This document shows positions 1-7,595 of a DNA stretch of 10,430 bases, piece by piece. Position 1 is the first letter of the stretch; each line of letters starts with the position of its first letter. The notes below the pieces were generated by a model. It worked only from the letters and a program-made list of their open reading frames with translations, ran no database searches and was not told where the DNA came from. Origin of the DNA: Streptosporangiaceae bacterium (lineage in GTDB: Bacteria > Actinomycetota > Actinomycetes > Streptosporangiales > Streptosporangiaceae); assembly GCA_030038715.1 (NCBI GenBank), contig JASHSO010000031.1, forward strand, positions 1-10,430, written 5' to 3'. Both the position numbers and the translations under genes were made by a program.

Positions 1-357
1 GACACTGGTACTGTCGGCGAGCTGCTCGCCGTGCTCGACTCCTACCAGCCCGGCCACCTGGCGCCGATGCTCCGAGCGGAGCGTGACCTGGTCCGCGCCC
101 GTCTCGCCGCCGGGGACGGCGACCCGGCCGCCGGGACCGCATTCGCCGCCGCGGTGACCAGCCTGCGCGAGATGAGCACGCCCTACCACCTCGCGCACGG
201 CCTGCTTGACCAGGCCGGCTACCTGTCAGGCGCCGACAGCACTGCGGCCGAGGCAGCGATCGCCGAGGCCTGCGACATCGCCGCTCGACTGCGCTGTCAG
301 CCGCTGCTGGACCGGGCTGCCAGCCTGGCCGGCGTGCCGCCCCGAGTCACTGCATAG
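1..357 (+). CDS. 3' end of a helical-repeat (TPR-like) protein, probable tail of a large regulatory ATPase
   Basis: The reading frame is open from the first base of the window and ends at TAG (355-357), so only the last 118 residues are seen and the true start lies outside. The visible part is Ala/Leu/Arg-rich and reads as paired amphipathic helices. Examples are ERDLVRARLAAGDGDP, STPYHLAHGLLDQAGYL and AEACDIAARLRCQPLLDRA. This is the style of the C-terminal TPR-like region of actinobacterial adenylate/guanylate cyclase-ATPase and LuxR-family (LAL/AfsR-like) regulators, where phrases like TPYHLA..LLD and A..LRC.PLLDRA are common. No catalytic or DNA-binding domain is inside the window, so which of these classes it belongs to cannot be decided. 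It is convergent with the threonine aldolase, with 37 bp between stop codons filled by a strong hairpin. I am sure it is coding and only moderately sure of the family. Confidence 0.7.
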   Translation, partial: DTGTVGELLAVLDSYQPGHLAPMLRAERDLVRARLAAGDGDPAAGTAFAAAVTSLREMSTPYHLAHGLLDQAGYLSGADSTAAEAAIAEACDIAARLRCQPLLDRAASLAGVPPRVTA

Positions 358-359
358 GC

Positions 360-394
360 GGGCTCAGGCTCGGAGCGTCCGACCAGATGAGCCC
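360..394. terminator. Nested inverted repeat between convergent genes, probable bidirectional terminator
   Basis: The outer arms GGGCTCA (360-366) and TGAGCCC (388-394) pair perfectly. Inside, GG-TCGGA (367-368, 370-374; C369 bulged) pairs with TCCGA-CC (378-384) around a GCG loop, leaving AGA (385-387) as a small bulge. About 14 base pairs fold in 35 nt. The structure fills the whole gap between the TAG of the left gene (355-357) and the stop of the minus-strand aldolase (395-397). There is no T-tract on either side, which is common for terminators of GC-rich actinobacteria. Confidence 0.65.
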
Positions 395-1438
395 CTAGCC
401 CGCTGCCTTGGCGGCGCGTCGCCAGGCTGCCAGCGCGGCCTGAACATCGGCTGCATCGATCCCGATGTGTGTGAGCATCCGGATCCTGCCGCCGACCATG
501 GTCACGAGCACTCCTTCGGCAGCCAGCAAGGACGCCCACTCCTCCGCAGTGCGGCCGGTCGATGTCACATCGGCGAAGACGATGTTGGTCTGGATCGTCA
601 AGGGGTCGACGCTCCCGGGCAGTATGGCCGCGACTCCCTCGGCCAGGGTGCGGGCGTTGGCGTGATCCTCGTGCAGCCGCTTCGGCCCTTCGTCCAGGGC
701 GATGAGGCCGGCGGCTGCCATGATGCCTGCCTGCCGCCATGCTCCGCCGAAGAGAACCTTCAGCCGACGGGCTTCCCGCACAAAGTCGTGATCGCCAACC
801 AGGACCGACCCGATGGGCGCACCGAGGCCCTTGGACAGGCAGAACATCATCGCCGTCGCGTGCCCGGCATAGTCCGCGACGGGTGCTCCTTCGACCGTGC
901 ACGCATTGAAGATCCGTGCACCGTCCAGGTAGAGCGGCACGCCGCCAGCCGCGCAGGCCGCCGCGATGTCACCAACCGCGGCAACGCCCATGACCGAGCC
1001 GCCGCCGACCTGATGAGTGTTCTCGATCGTCACCAGGTCGGCCACGGTCACGTCGTACGGGTCGGGCCGCAGCGCTGCGGCCACCTGATCAGCGGTGAGC
1101 AGTCCCCGGCTGGCCCCCGGCACGTAGTGAAACGCGATCCCGGACAGCACCGCCGCCGAGTTCACTTCGGTCCTGCCCGCGTGCGCAGTCGCCTCGCACA
1201 CCACGAAGTGGCCCGACCGGACGAAGGCGTGCATCGCCACCTGGTTGCACATCGTCCCGGTCGGCAGGTACATCGCGGCCTGCCTGCCGGTCAGCTCGGC
1301 AGCGCGGTCCTGCAGCAGGTTGACTGTCGGATCGTCGCCGTACCAGTCGTCGCCGACCTCGGCCGTCGCCATCGCCCGACGCATACGGTCCGAGGGCTTG
1401 CTGACGGTGTCGGAGCGAAGGTCGATCGTGGCGTCCAT
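395..1438 (-). CDS. Low-specificity L-threonine aldolase-type PLP enzyme
   Basis: A 347-residue fold-type I PLP enzyme of the threonine aldolase/beta-eliminating lyase family, which normally cleaves L-threonine or L-allo-threonine to glycine and acetaldehyde in the cytoplasm. Family signs run in order. LRSDTVSKPS (7-16) is the typical N-terminus. TGTMCNQVA (60-68) lies in the cofactor-binding region. CEATAH (81-86) ends in H86, the position of the ring-stacking His. IENTH (138-142) follows, then LDGARIFN (171-178) with Asp172 for the pyridine nitrogen and Arg175 for the carboxylate. In LSKGLGAPIGS, Lys203 should carry the PLP. Length is normal for the family. The ATG at 1438 is preceded on the minus strand by GAGGAGAGG and a 5-nt spacer, a good ribosome site. 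It lies 58 bp downstream of the MFS gene on the same strand, so the two may be cotranscribed. A TATCCT box at 1484-1479 (minus) might give it its own promoter, but no matching -35 is visible. Stereospecificity and true substrate cannot be told from the sequence. Confidence 0.9.
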   Translation of the reverse strand: MDATIDLRSDTVSKPSDRMRRAMATAEVGDDWYGDDPTVNLLQDRAAELTGRQAAMYLPTGTMCNQVAMHAFVRSGHFVVCEATAHAGRTEVNSAAVLSGIAFHYVPGASRGLLTADQVAAALRPDPYDVTVADLVTIENTHQVGGGSVMGVAAVGDIAAACAAGGVPLYLDGARIFNACTVEGAPVADYAGHATAMMFCLSKGLGAPIGSVLVGDHDFVREARRLKVLFGGAWRQAGIMAAAGLIALDEGPKRLHEDHANARTLAEGVAAILPGSVDPLTIQTNIVFADVTSTGRTAEEWASLLAAEGVLVTMVGGRIRMLTHIGIDAADVQAALAAWRRAAKAAG

Positions 1439-1466
1439 CCAGGCCTCTCCTCGGCGGGCTTCAGCA

Positions 1467-1480
1467 CTGCCGCATGGCAG
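1467..1480. repeat. Short hairpin between MFS and aldolase genes
   Basis: CTGCC (1467-1471) and GGCAG (1476-1480) form a perfect 5-bp stem around a GCAT loop in the 58-bp gap. It is too short and lacks a T-run, so it is a weak candidate for attenuation or RNA processing and may be chance. Confidence 0.2.
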
Positions 1481-1496
1481 GATACGGGACAGAAGA

Positions 1497-2798
1497 TCAG
1501 CTAACGCTCTCGGCCAGCGCGGGTTCGGCCACGGCCGAGTTCGTGGCTGCAGTGAGCCGCTCTGCCCGGAAGGTTCTGATATCCCGGGGAATGAGCGCCA
1601 GCAAAGAGGCCAGCACGATCAGCGCGGCAGCACCGTACTGCGTCGCAGAAACTCCAGCCCACGCGGCGATCGGGCCGGCGATCACCGCGCCGATGGGCAT
1701 GGCCATGACCGAGCCGAGCGCGTCGTAAGAGGACACCCTGGCCAGCCTCGCCGGCGGGATGTTCCTGGCCATCGCGACGGTCCACTGAACCATCATGATC
1801 TCCAGCGCGATGCCCAGGAAGAACGACGACGCGCAGATCACCGGCAGCGGCCAGAGCATCGCCAGCGCCAGCGGGGCGAGCGAGATGCTCGCCCCGATCA
1901 GCACCACAACCAGCATCGGGCGCCGCGGCACCAAGCGCAGCGAGACCACGCCGCCGACGATCAGCCCGAGTGACTCGGCGCCGGTGATCGTTCCCCACGC
2001 GGCAGCTCCGCCCAGGTGCAACCGCGCGACCACCGGTCCGAGCACGCTGAATCCGCCATACCAGGCCATCAGCACGATCGCGAACTGCGCGACTATGACC
2101 CAGAGCCAGGTATGCGAGCGGAACTCTGACCACCCTTCGCGGAGGTCGCGCAGCATGCCGGTCTGCTCGGTGCGCTCCTGCGCGCGTACCCGCAGGGCCA
2201 GCATCAGCGGCACGGTGCCGAGCAGGCCGCCGCCGCAGGTGACAAGCGCCCAGCCCGGGCCGAGCGCTGCCACGCAGAAGCCGGCAATAACAGCGCCGCC
2301 CATCTGCGCTCCGTTCATCGCCAGGCGGCTCACCGCGCTGGCTTGCTGGAGCAGGGCACCGGGGACCAGCCGCGGCAACAGCGCGGTGGACGCGGGATAG
2401 AAAAGCGCCATGCCGGTACCGGTCACGCATTCGAGCCCGATCATCTGCCATAGCGCAGGGTGCCCGGCCAGCACCAAGATGCCGAAGGTCCCTTCGCCCG
2501 CCGCTATCATGAGGTTCCCGGCGATGATCACCCTTTGCGGCGCGATCCTGTCCGCGATCACGCCGCCGAGCAGCGCGAAGATCAGCGATGGTGCGATCTG
2601 TGCGGCGAGCACGTAGGAGAGCTTCGCGGTCGAGCCTCCGGTGCCGTCCAGGACCGCGAACGACACGCCCACCAGCGAGAACGCGAAGGCTGCCGGGGCT
2701 AGCACACGGTCGGCTAGCAGCAGCCGGAAGTCCCGGATCTCGAGCACCGGCAGTCGGCTCACGGCGCCTGACAGGCAGCCACGAAGGCGCGAAAGCAT
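1497..2798 (-). CDS. MFS transporter, probable exporter of the MFS_3/EntS-like type
   Basis: A 433-residue polytopic inner-membrane protein with about twelve hydrophobic segments. It starts with the RDFRLLLADRVL sequence (22-33) that precedes helix 1 in MFS_3-type exporters. The loop 2-3 signature (motif A) is recognisable at 78-90 as GGVIADRIAPQRV, with Asp83-Arg84. A central basic loop (RVRAQERTEQ) separates the two six-helix halves. The relatives are drug, macrolide or siderophore effluxers driven by the proton gradient; the substrate here cannot be read. I took the ATG at 2798. Its only upstream help is a weak CGGAAA about 9 nt away, and an in-frame GTG at codon 13 is a possible alternative. 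The C-terminal tail of about 25 residues is soluble and Ala-rich. The gene lies upstream of the threonine aldolase on the same strand and is divergent from the molybdenum hydroxylase operon. Confidence 0.88.
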   Translation of the reverse strand: MLSRLRGCLSGAVSRLPVLEIRDFRLLLADRVLAPAAFAFSLVGVSFAVLDGTGGSTAKLSYVLAAQIAPSLIFALLGGVIADRIAPQRVIIAGNLMIAAGEGTFGILVLAGHPALWQMIGLECVTGTGMALFYPASTALLPRLVPGALLQQASAVSRLAMNGAQMGGAVIAGFCVAALGPGWALVTCGGGLLGTVPLMLALRVRAQERTEQTGMLRDLREGWSEFRSHTWLWVIVAQFAIVLMAWYGGFSVLGPVVARLHLGGAAAWGTITGAESLGLIVGGVVSLRLVPRRPMLVVVLIGASISLAPLALAMLWPLPVICASSFFLGIALEIMMVQWTVAMARNIPPARLARVSSYDALGSVMAMPIGAVIAGPIAAWAGVSATQYGAAALIVLASLLALIPRDIRTFRAERLTAATNSAVAEPALAESVS

Positions 2799-3060
2799 AA
2801 TTGAAATTTCCGATCTGTCAGGACGCTCTACGGCTAATTTTACCCGTGAAGCTAAGCGCCGGATAGCGATTAACGCGCCCGCAGACGGCGCCCTGCGGCT
2901 GCCTGGAATACTCAGCCGTCCGGCCAGGTTCGCCAGTCGTCACGCAGCGCCGGCCACCCGGGGGCGGGCTGCGTTGGCCACGCTAGCCTGGCCGTCACGG
3001 ACGAGAGCGCGCAGAGGTGCAGCGAACCAGGCCCCGCCGGTGAAAGGAGCTGATCGGCAC
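2799..3060. promoter_or_regulatory. Divergent intergenic control region between MFS and Mo-hydroxylase operon
   Basis: This is the longest gene-free stretch (262 bp) and it must hold the 5' signals of two divergent transcription units. Bases 2797-2880 are clearly richer in A/T than anything nearby, while 2881-3040 return to the usual high GC. The AT-rich half holds an 8-bp perfect palindrome GAAATTTC (2803-2810) next to the MFS start, a direct repeat GCTAA (2834-2838 and 2851-2855), and TTGAAA (2801-2806), which resembles a plus-strand -35 but has no convincing partner -10. The plus frame stays open through the region but shows no protein-like composition. No RNA gene or riboswitch fold was recognised. 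Confidence 0.5.
2837..2865 (-). promoter_or_regulatory. Candidate sigma-70-type promoter for the MFS gene
   Basis: On the minus strand TAAAAT (2842-2837) matches the -10 consensus well and lies 38 bp before the MFS start codon. The hexamer 17 bp upstream, TATCCG (2865-2860), is a poor match to TTGACA. So the -10 is a reasonable guess and the -35 is not. The call also depends on local AT-richness, which makes chance matches more likely. Confidence 0.3.
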
Positions 3061-5364
3061 GTGAGCATCCTGGGTACCAGGGTCCTGCGGACGGAGGATC
3101 CGAGGTTCCTGACCACAGGCGGTGTCTACACCGAGGACGTTGTCGACGACCGGCTGGCCGGCGCCTGCCACGTCTTCTTCGTAAGATCCCCGCTCGCGCA
3201 CGCGAGGATCAACGGCATCGACGTCAGCGCCACGCTCAGCGCGCCGGGCGTGATCGCGGCATACAGCGGAGCGGACCTGGCCGACTTGCCGGCCATCCCG
3301 CCCATGATGTCTGGCCTGATCAACGCGGAAATGACCCGTCGCCTGCTGGCCATCGACAAGGTGCGCTACGTCGGTGAGCCGGTCGCGGTCGTCGTGACCG
3401 AACATCCCTACCAGGGTGAGGACGCGATCGAGCTGGTGGCGATCGACTACGACCCAATGCCGCCCGTCCTCGGCTTCGAGCTGCCTGCCGACGCGCCGCT
3501 GCTCTTCGAGGCGGCCGGCACGAACGTGGCCGGCGAACTCGGTAACGAATCCTCTCTGCAGCCCGACCTGTTCGACGGCTGCGAGGTCGTGGTCAGCCGC
3601 ACGATCGTTAACCAACGGGTTGCCCCAGCCCCGATGGAGACCCGCGCGGCGGCCGCGGCCTGGAGTACGGACGGCCGGCTAACTGCGTGGATACCCAACC
3701 AGGGTGCCCAAGGCACTCGCGCAGAGCTGGCCGAACTGCTCGGTCTCGACCAGAGCCAGGTCCGAGTCATCACGCCGGACGTTGGCGGCGCCTTCGGCGC
3801 CAAGTTCGGCGCCGACCCCGAACACGCCGTGGTGGCCTGGGTGGCACGCAGACTGGGCCGCCCGGCCCGGTGGACCGAGACCAGGTACGAGAACCTGATC
3901 TCGATGACGCATGGTCGCGGGCAGCAGCACACGATCACGATCGGCGGGTCCAGGGACGGTGACGTGCGGGCCTATCGGCTGCAGATCATCCAGGACGCCG
4001 GCTCCTATCCGAGAATCGGCGCCATCCTCCCGTACCTGACCATCATGATGACGACGGGACCCTACGACATCCCGCGTGCCGAGGCCATCGCGAAGAGCGT
4101 TGTGACAACCACGACGCCGGTTGGCGCCTACCGCGGCGCCGGCCGTCCCGAGGCCACAGCCGCGATCGAGCGGGCCATGGACCTGTTCGCCGCGGAGATC
4201 GGCGTCGACCCTGCGCAGGTCCGTCGCAAGAACCTGCTGCCAGCGTTTGCACAGCCGCACCGGACCGCCTTCGGCGCGCTTTATGACACCGGCGACTACG
4301 TGGCCGGGCTGGACAAGGCCCTGGAAGCAGCCGGATACGCGCAGCTGCGCAAGGAGCAAGCCGATCGGCGGGCGAGCAGGGACGTCCGCCAGCTCGGCAT
4401 CGGTCTGTCGAGCTACGTCGAGATCACCGGCATGGGCGACGGCCCGGAAAGCCCGCCGACCGAGAACGCTAGCGTGGAAGTTCACCCCGACGGCACTGCC
4501 ACGATCCTCACCGGTACCTCGCCGCACGGCCAGGGCCACGCGACGGCCTGGGCGATGCTGGCCAGCGACGAGCTTGGCATACCGGTGGAGAAGATCACGC
4601 TGAAGTGGGGCGATACCGATCTCATACCCGAGGGGGGCGGCACCGGAGGCTCACGCAGCTTGCAGCAGGGCGGGGCTGCCGTGCAACAGGCTTCGCGGGA
4701 GCTTCTTGAGGTAGCCAGGGAACGGGCTGCCGCCAGCCTGGAGGCCAACCAGGCCGACTTGGTCTTCGACCGGACTCGCAGCGCGTTCGCCGTGGCCGGA
4801 GACCCGGAAGCGTCCGTGCCGCTGAGCGACCTGGCCGCAGCCGAACGGCTGGTGGTCAGGACGGTGTTCTCCGCGCCGGGCGCGACGTTCCCGTTCGGCA
4901 CGCATGTTGCTGTCGTGGAGGTGGACACCGAGACCGGCAAGCCGACGCTGCTTCGGATGATCACGGTCGATGACGCCGGCGTGGTGCTGAACCCGCTGCT
5001 CGCCGAGGGTCAGCGACACGGCGGGATAGCGCAGGGCGCCGCGCAGGCCTTCGTCGAGGAGGTCGTGTATGACGCCGACGGCAACCCGCTGACGGCGAGC
5101 TTCGCCGACTACCCGTTCTTGTCGGCTACCGAGGTTCCCAGCTTCGAGCTTGCCGAGATGCAAACGCCGACCACCTACAACCCGCTCGGCGTCAAGGGCA
5201 TCGGCGAGGCCGGCACGATCGGCGCAACGCCAGCCGTGCAGAACGCGGTCATCGACGCCGTTGCCCACCTTGGCGTGCGGCACATCGACATGCCCGCCAC
5301 CTCCCGCCGGGTGTGGCAGGCACTGCGGGAGGCGGCAGCCCTATCAGGATCGGAGGACACATGA
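3061..5364 (+). CDS. Molybdenum hydroxylase large (molybdopterin) subunit, CoxL form II-like
   Basis: A 767-residue catalytic subunit of a xanthine dehydrogenase/CO dehydrogenase family enzyme. The GTG at 3061 is preceded by AAAGGAG (3043-3049) with an 11-nt spacer, and the protein begins with the family N-terminus [19 protein letters not shown]. The N-terminal a/b hammerhead domain spans roughly 12-130. Mo-cofactor motifs follow: [12 protein letters not shown] with GGAFGAK at 242-248, the active-site loop AYRGAGR at 356-362, TSPHGQGH at 486-493, GGSRS ending at 533, and KGIGEAG with Glu716, the expected base catalyst. The loop has Gly359 where CO dehydrogenase has the copper-binding Cys of AYxCSFR. 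It is therefore a form II-type protein, and CO oxidation should not be assumed. Alternatives are other aldehyde, purine or N-heterocycle hydroxylases. Its stop overlaps the start of the small subunit (ATGA), the first link of an L-S-M operon. Confidence 0.93.
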   Translation: MSILGTRVLRTEDPRFLTTGGVYTEDVVDDRLAGACHVFFVRSPLAHARINGIDVSATLSAPGVIAAYSGADLADLPAIPPMMSGLINAEMTRRLLAIDKVRYVGEPVAVVVTEHPYQGEDAIELVAIDYDPMPPVLGFELPADAPLLFEAAGTNVAGELGNESSLQPDLFDGCEVVVSRTIVNQRVAPAPMETRAAAAAWSTDGRLTAWIPNQGAQGTRAELAELLGLDQSQVRVITPDVGGAFGAKFGADPEHAVVAWVARRLGRPARWTETRYENLISMTHGRGQQHTITIGGSRDGDVRAYRLQIIQDAGSYPRIGAILPYLTIMMTTGPYDIPRAEAIAKSVVTTTTPVGAYRGAGRPEATAAIERAMDLFAAEIGVDPAQVRRKNLLPAFAQPHRTAFGALYDTGDYVAGLDKALEAAGYAQLRKEQADRRASRDVRQLGIGLSSYVEITGMGDGPESPPTENASVEVHPDGTATILTGTSPHGQGHATAWAMLASDELGIPVEKITLKWGDTDLIPEGGGTGGSRSLQQGGAAVQQASRELLEVARERAAASLEANQADLVFDRTRSAFAVAGDPEASVPLSDLAAAERLVVRTVFSAPGATFPFGTHVAVVEVDTETGKPTLLRMITVDDAGVVLNPLLAEGQRHGGIAQGAAQAFVEEVVYDADGNPLTASFADYPFLSATEVPSFELAEMQTPTTYNPLGVKGIGEAGTIGATPAVQNAVIDAVAHLGVRHIDMPATSRRVWQALREAAALSGSEDT

Positions 5365-5858
5365 CCCGCATCGAGCTCACCGTCAACGGCGAGCAAAGGT
5401 CCGCGGAGGTCGAGCCACGGCTACTGCTGGTGCACTACCTGCGCGAGACCTGCGGGCTGCGGGCGGCCAACGTCGGGTGTGACACCACCTCCTGCGGCGC
5501 GTGCACCGTGCTGCTGAACGACGTGTCAGTGAAATCCTGCACGGTGCTCGCGGTGCAGGCCGCCGGGATGTCGGTCACCACGGCGGAGGGGCTTGCGCCC
5601 GACGGCGAACTGCACCCGGTGGCGGCGGCATTCCGGCAGAACCACGGCCTGCAGTGCGGCTTCTGCACGCCGGGCATGGTCATGGCCGCGGTCAGCCTGC
5701 TCGCCGAGAACCCGCATCCAACTGAGGAAGAAGTGCGTGAGGGACTGGAAGGCAACTTCTGCCGGTGCACCGGCTATCACAACATCGTCGCCTCGGTGCT
5801 GGACGCGGCCGACGTGCTAGATCCTGGCGGCACCCGCGCGGCCGGGGTGAGCGCGTGA
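5361..5858 (+). CDS. Molybdenum hydroxylase small subunit with two [2Fe-2S] clusters, CoxS-like
   Basis: A 165-residue electron-transfer subunit that carries electrons from the Mo site to FAD. The N-terminal plant-ferredoxin-like domain binds the first cluster through Cys40, Cys45, Cys48 and Cys60 ([12 protein letters not shown] ... KSC). The helical C-terminal domain binds the second through Cys99, Cys102, Cys134 and Cys136 ([10 protein letters not shown] ... NFCRCTGYH). All eight ligands are present and spaced as in the family, as is the conserved Gln before Cys99. I chose the ATG at 5361 because it gives the family-typical start [10 protein letters not shown] and is preceded by GGAGGA (5352-5357), though with only 3 nt of spacer. 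An in-frame start at 5313 would add 16 residues that do not resemble the family. It overlaps the large-subunit stop by 4 nt (ATGA) and the FAD-subunit start by 4 nt (GTGA), so translation is probably coupled. Confidence 0.95.
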   Translation: MTRIELTVNGEQRSAEVEPRLLLVHYLRETCGLRAANVGCDTTSCGACTVLLNDVSVKSCTVLAVQAAGMSVTTAEGLAPDGELHPVAAAFRQNHGLQCGFCTPGMVMAAVSLLAENPHPTEEEVREGLEGNFCRCTGYHNIVASVLDAADVLDPGGTRAAGVSA

Positions 5859-6664
5859 TCCCCGCGCCGTTCGACTACGTCGCCGCGCAGTCCCCCGAAC
5901 ACGCACTCGAGCTGCTCGCCGAGCACGGCGACGACGCCAAGCTGCTGGCGGGCGGGCACTCGCTGCTGCCGATGATGAAGCTGCGGCTAGCCACCCCGGC
6001 GGTGCTGATCGACATCGGGCGGCTCAGCGAGCTCGCTGGCATCACGGCCGACGACGGTGAGCTGGTGATCGGCGCGACCACCAGGCACGCCGACCTGGCC
6101 GCCGCTGAGCTCGCGAGGTCGCAGGCTCCGCTGCTGGCGCATGCCGCCGCGCTGGTCGGCGACCCGCAGATCCGGCACCGTGGCACGATCGGCGGGTCGC
6201 TGTCGCACGCCGACCCGGCGGCCGACCTGCCGATGGCGCTGCTAGCCCTGGGCGGCCGCGTCGAGCTGACCGGACCGGACGGCGTGCGCACGGTGTCCGC
6301 CGACGACTTCTTCGTTGGCTTCTTCGAGACCGTGCTGCGGCCGCAGGAGATGCTGACCGCCGTCCGCGTGGCACGCAAGCCCGGCGTACCGTGGGGCTAC
6401 CAGAAGTTCGTCCGGCGCGCCAACGACTGGGCCATCGTCGGAGTCGCAGCGGTAGACGGACGGGTCGCGCTGGCGAACATGGGCTCCAGGCCATTGCGCG
6501 CCACCGCCGCCGAGCAGGCGATGGCCGACGGAGCCAGCGCGGCTGAAGCCGCAGAACTAGCAGCGGAGGGGACCTCACCAGGCGAGGACATCCACGCGGA
6601 CCGGGAGTACCGCGCTCACCTGGCCCGCGTCCTCACCCGCCGCGCGCTTGAGCACCAGAGATGA
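5855..6664 (+). CDS. Molybdenum hydroxylase medium (FAD) subunit, CoxM-like
   Basis: A 269-residue flavin subunit that takes electrons from the iron-sulfur subunit and passes them to an external acceptor. The protein starts with the family-typical PAPFDYVAAQSPEHALELL. The two FAD-binding motifs of the vanillyl-alcohol-oxidase-type domain are clear: AGGHSLLP (32-39) and TIGGSLSHADP (111-121). The C-terminal CoxM-type domain covers about 180-265 and includes YQKFVRRANDWAIVGVAA. Length is slightly short of the roughly 280-290 common in the family, through a compact C-terminus. The GTG at 5855 overlaps the small-subunit TGA as GTGA; GGGGTGAG just upstream could serve as ribosome site. An in-frame start at 5765 lies inside the small-subunit gene and adds an Arg-rich tail unlike the family, so I rejected it. 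Confidence 0.94.
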   Translation: MIPAPFDYVAAQSPEHALELLAEHGDDAKLLAGGHSLLPMMKLRLATPAVLIDIGRLSELAGITADDGELVIGATTRHADLAAAELARSQAPLLAHAAALVGDPQIRHRGTIGGSLSHADPAADLPMALLALGGRVELTGPDGVRTVSADDFFVGFFETVLRPQEMLTAVRVARKPGVPWGYQKFVRRANDWAIVGVAAVDGRVALANMGSRPLRATAAEQAMADGASAAEAAELAAEGTSPGEDIHADREYRAHLARVLTRRALEHQR

Positions 6665-6679
6665 CCAGCCACCAGTGCC

Positions 6680-7546
6680 ATGAAGTCAGGGGACGACGAG
6701 CAACGGTCCGAGCCGGGAGCTGAGGAGCTGCCCGGCCGGGTGGCCGAGCTGGCCGGCGAGATCAGCGAGGCGCAGACCCCGTCGCTGCGGCGTCGGCTGG
6801 CTGCCAGGCTTCCAGTCCTGGCCAGGCATCCTGCTGCCGGCTGGCAGCGGCGGCTGCAGCACGGGCGCACGGGAGCCATCCGGCGCATCTACGTAAGCGG
6901 CCAGGCCTCCTGGCGGACTGCCCGGACGAGCGCGCAGTGGCTGGCGACCCAGGCACTTGAGATGGCACCTAAGGTGCCGATGCGCAGCATTGCCACGCTA
7001 TGCGCCCAGTTTCCCGGACGCGACAGGGAGGAACTGGCCGAGTTGCTCATCGACGGCTCGGCCCGCGCCGCGGCCGGCGTGGGCGCGGCGGTGGGCGCTG
7101 CGGTTGCCGTGCCCGTCATTCCGACCTTTCCGGTCGAGCTCGGCGTCGAGACGCTTGCGCTGGTCGCCATCGAGGTCAAGCTGATCGCCGAGCTGCATGA
7201 GGTATACGGTATGCGTGCGCCCGGCTCTACTGCCGAGCGAATGGCGGCTTACGTCGGGGCCTGGGCCCACCGCCGGGGCGTACTCATGAGCAGCGGAGGC
7301 CTGGTTCTCGCCGTCGGCTCTCCGCTGCGCCGCCAGCTAGAACGGCGAATCGCGGCCAAGGCCGGCCAGAGCGTCTTCTCGCTCGGCCCCCTGCTCACGG
7401 GCGCGGCAGCCGGCGCCGCTATCAATCACCGCGAGACCCGGCGCCTCGGCAAGCAGGTACGCGACGACCTGCGCAGGCGGGCCCCAAGCCTGGCCGGCAC
7501 CGAACGGATAGCTCCGCCGCCAGGACATGCCCGCCAACCTTGCTGA
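6680..7546 (+). CDS. Uncharacterised glycine-rich, membrane-associated protein with EcsC-like look
   Basis: I do not recognise the function. The 288-residue product begins with an acidic, charged stretch (1-35), followed by a basic segment rich in Arg and Trp (36-90). A small-residue hydrophobic run with GxxxG-like spacing comes next (129-149, AAAGVGAAVGAAVAVPVIP). Then a second hydrophobic helix ends in EVKLIAELHEVYG (165-177), and a third Gly/Ala-rich stretch covers 232-248. The order of a Gly/Ala hydrophobic helix before a conserved ELHEVYG-type helix resembles EcsC-like proteins, but this is from memory of the pattern and is unproven. The start is uncertain. The ATG at 6680 has no clear ribosome site, while a GTG at 6740 (codon 21) has GAGGAG 12 nt upstream. 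It lies 15 nt after the FAD-subunit stop, in the same frame, and so is almost certainly on the same mRNA. Confidence 0.8.
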   Translation: MKSGDDEQRSEPGAEELPGRVAELAGEISEAQTPSLRRRLAARLPVLARHPAAGWQRRLQHGRTGAIRRIYVSGQASWRTARTSAQWLATQALEMAPKVPMRSIATLCAQFPGRDREELAELLIDGSARAAAGVGAAVGAAVAVPVIPTFPVELGVETLALVAIEVKLIAELHEVYGMRAPGSTAERMAAYVGAWAHRRGVLMSSGGLVLAVGSPLRRQLERRIAAKAGQSVFSLGPLLTGAAAGAAINHRETRRLGKQVRDDLRRRAPSLAGTERIAPPPGHARQPC

Positions 7547-7595
7547 GGCCCGGCGCTTAGACCCGGTACTGGCCGGGTCCGAAAGGGAGCCTCAG
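7543..7595. terminator. Nested hairpins between convergent genes, probable bidirectional terminator
   Basis: The inner stem GACCCGG (7560-7566) pairs perfectly with CCGGGTC (7573-7579) around a 6-nt loop. An outer stem CTGAGGC (7543-7549) pairs with GCCTCAG (7589-7595). The outer arms contain the stop codons of both genes: TGA at 7544-7546 on the plus strand and TGA at 7594-7592 on the minus strand. No T-tract is present. The inner stem alone would be a fair GC-rich terminator for either direction. Confidence 0.6.

Noticed and set aside
206..1504. Long plus-strand reading frame opposite the threonine aldolase
   Set aside because: It is an Arg/His/Gly/Pro-rich antisense shadow with no family features, and it overlaps a well-supported minus-strand gene.
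1501..2451. Minus-strand 316-codon frame inside the MFS gene
   Set aside because: It overlaps the MFS gene in another frame on the same strand and is an Arg/Ala/Gly-rich GC artefact with no membrane segments.
2641..3060. 140-codon in-frame extension upstream of the Mo-hydroxylase large subunit
   Set aside because: It runs through the MFS gene and the control region, has no protein-like features, and the family N-terminus plus AAAGGAG ribosome site fit the GTG at 3061.
3061..5364. Annotation as true aerobic carbon monoxide dehydrogenase (coxL form I)
   Set aside because: The active-site loop is AYRGAGR, not AYxCSFR; the copper-binding cysteine is missing.
6661..6680. ATG at 6661 overlapping the FAD-subunit stop as start of the next gene
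   Set aside because: Its frame differs from that of the downstream 288-residue protein, which begins at 6680 or possibly 6740.
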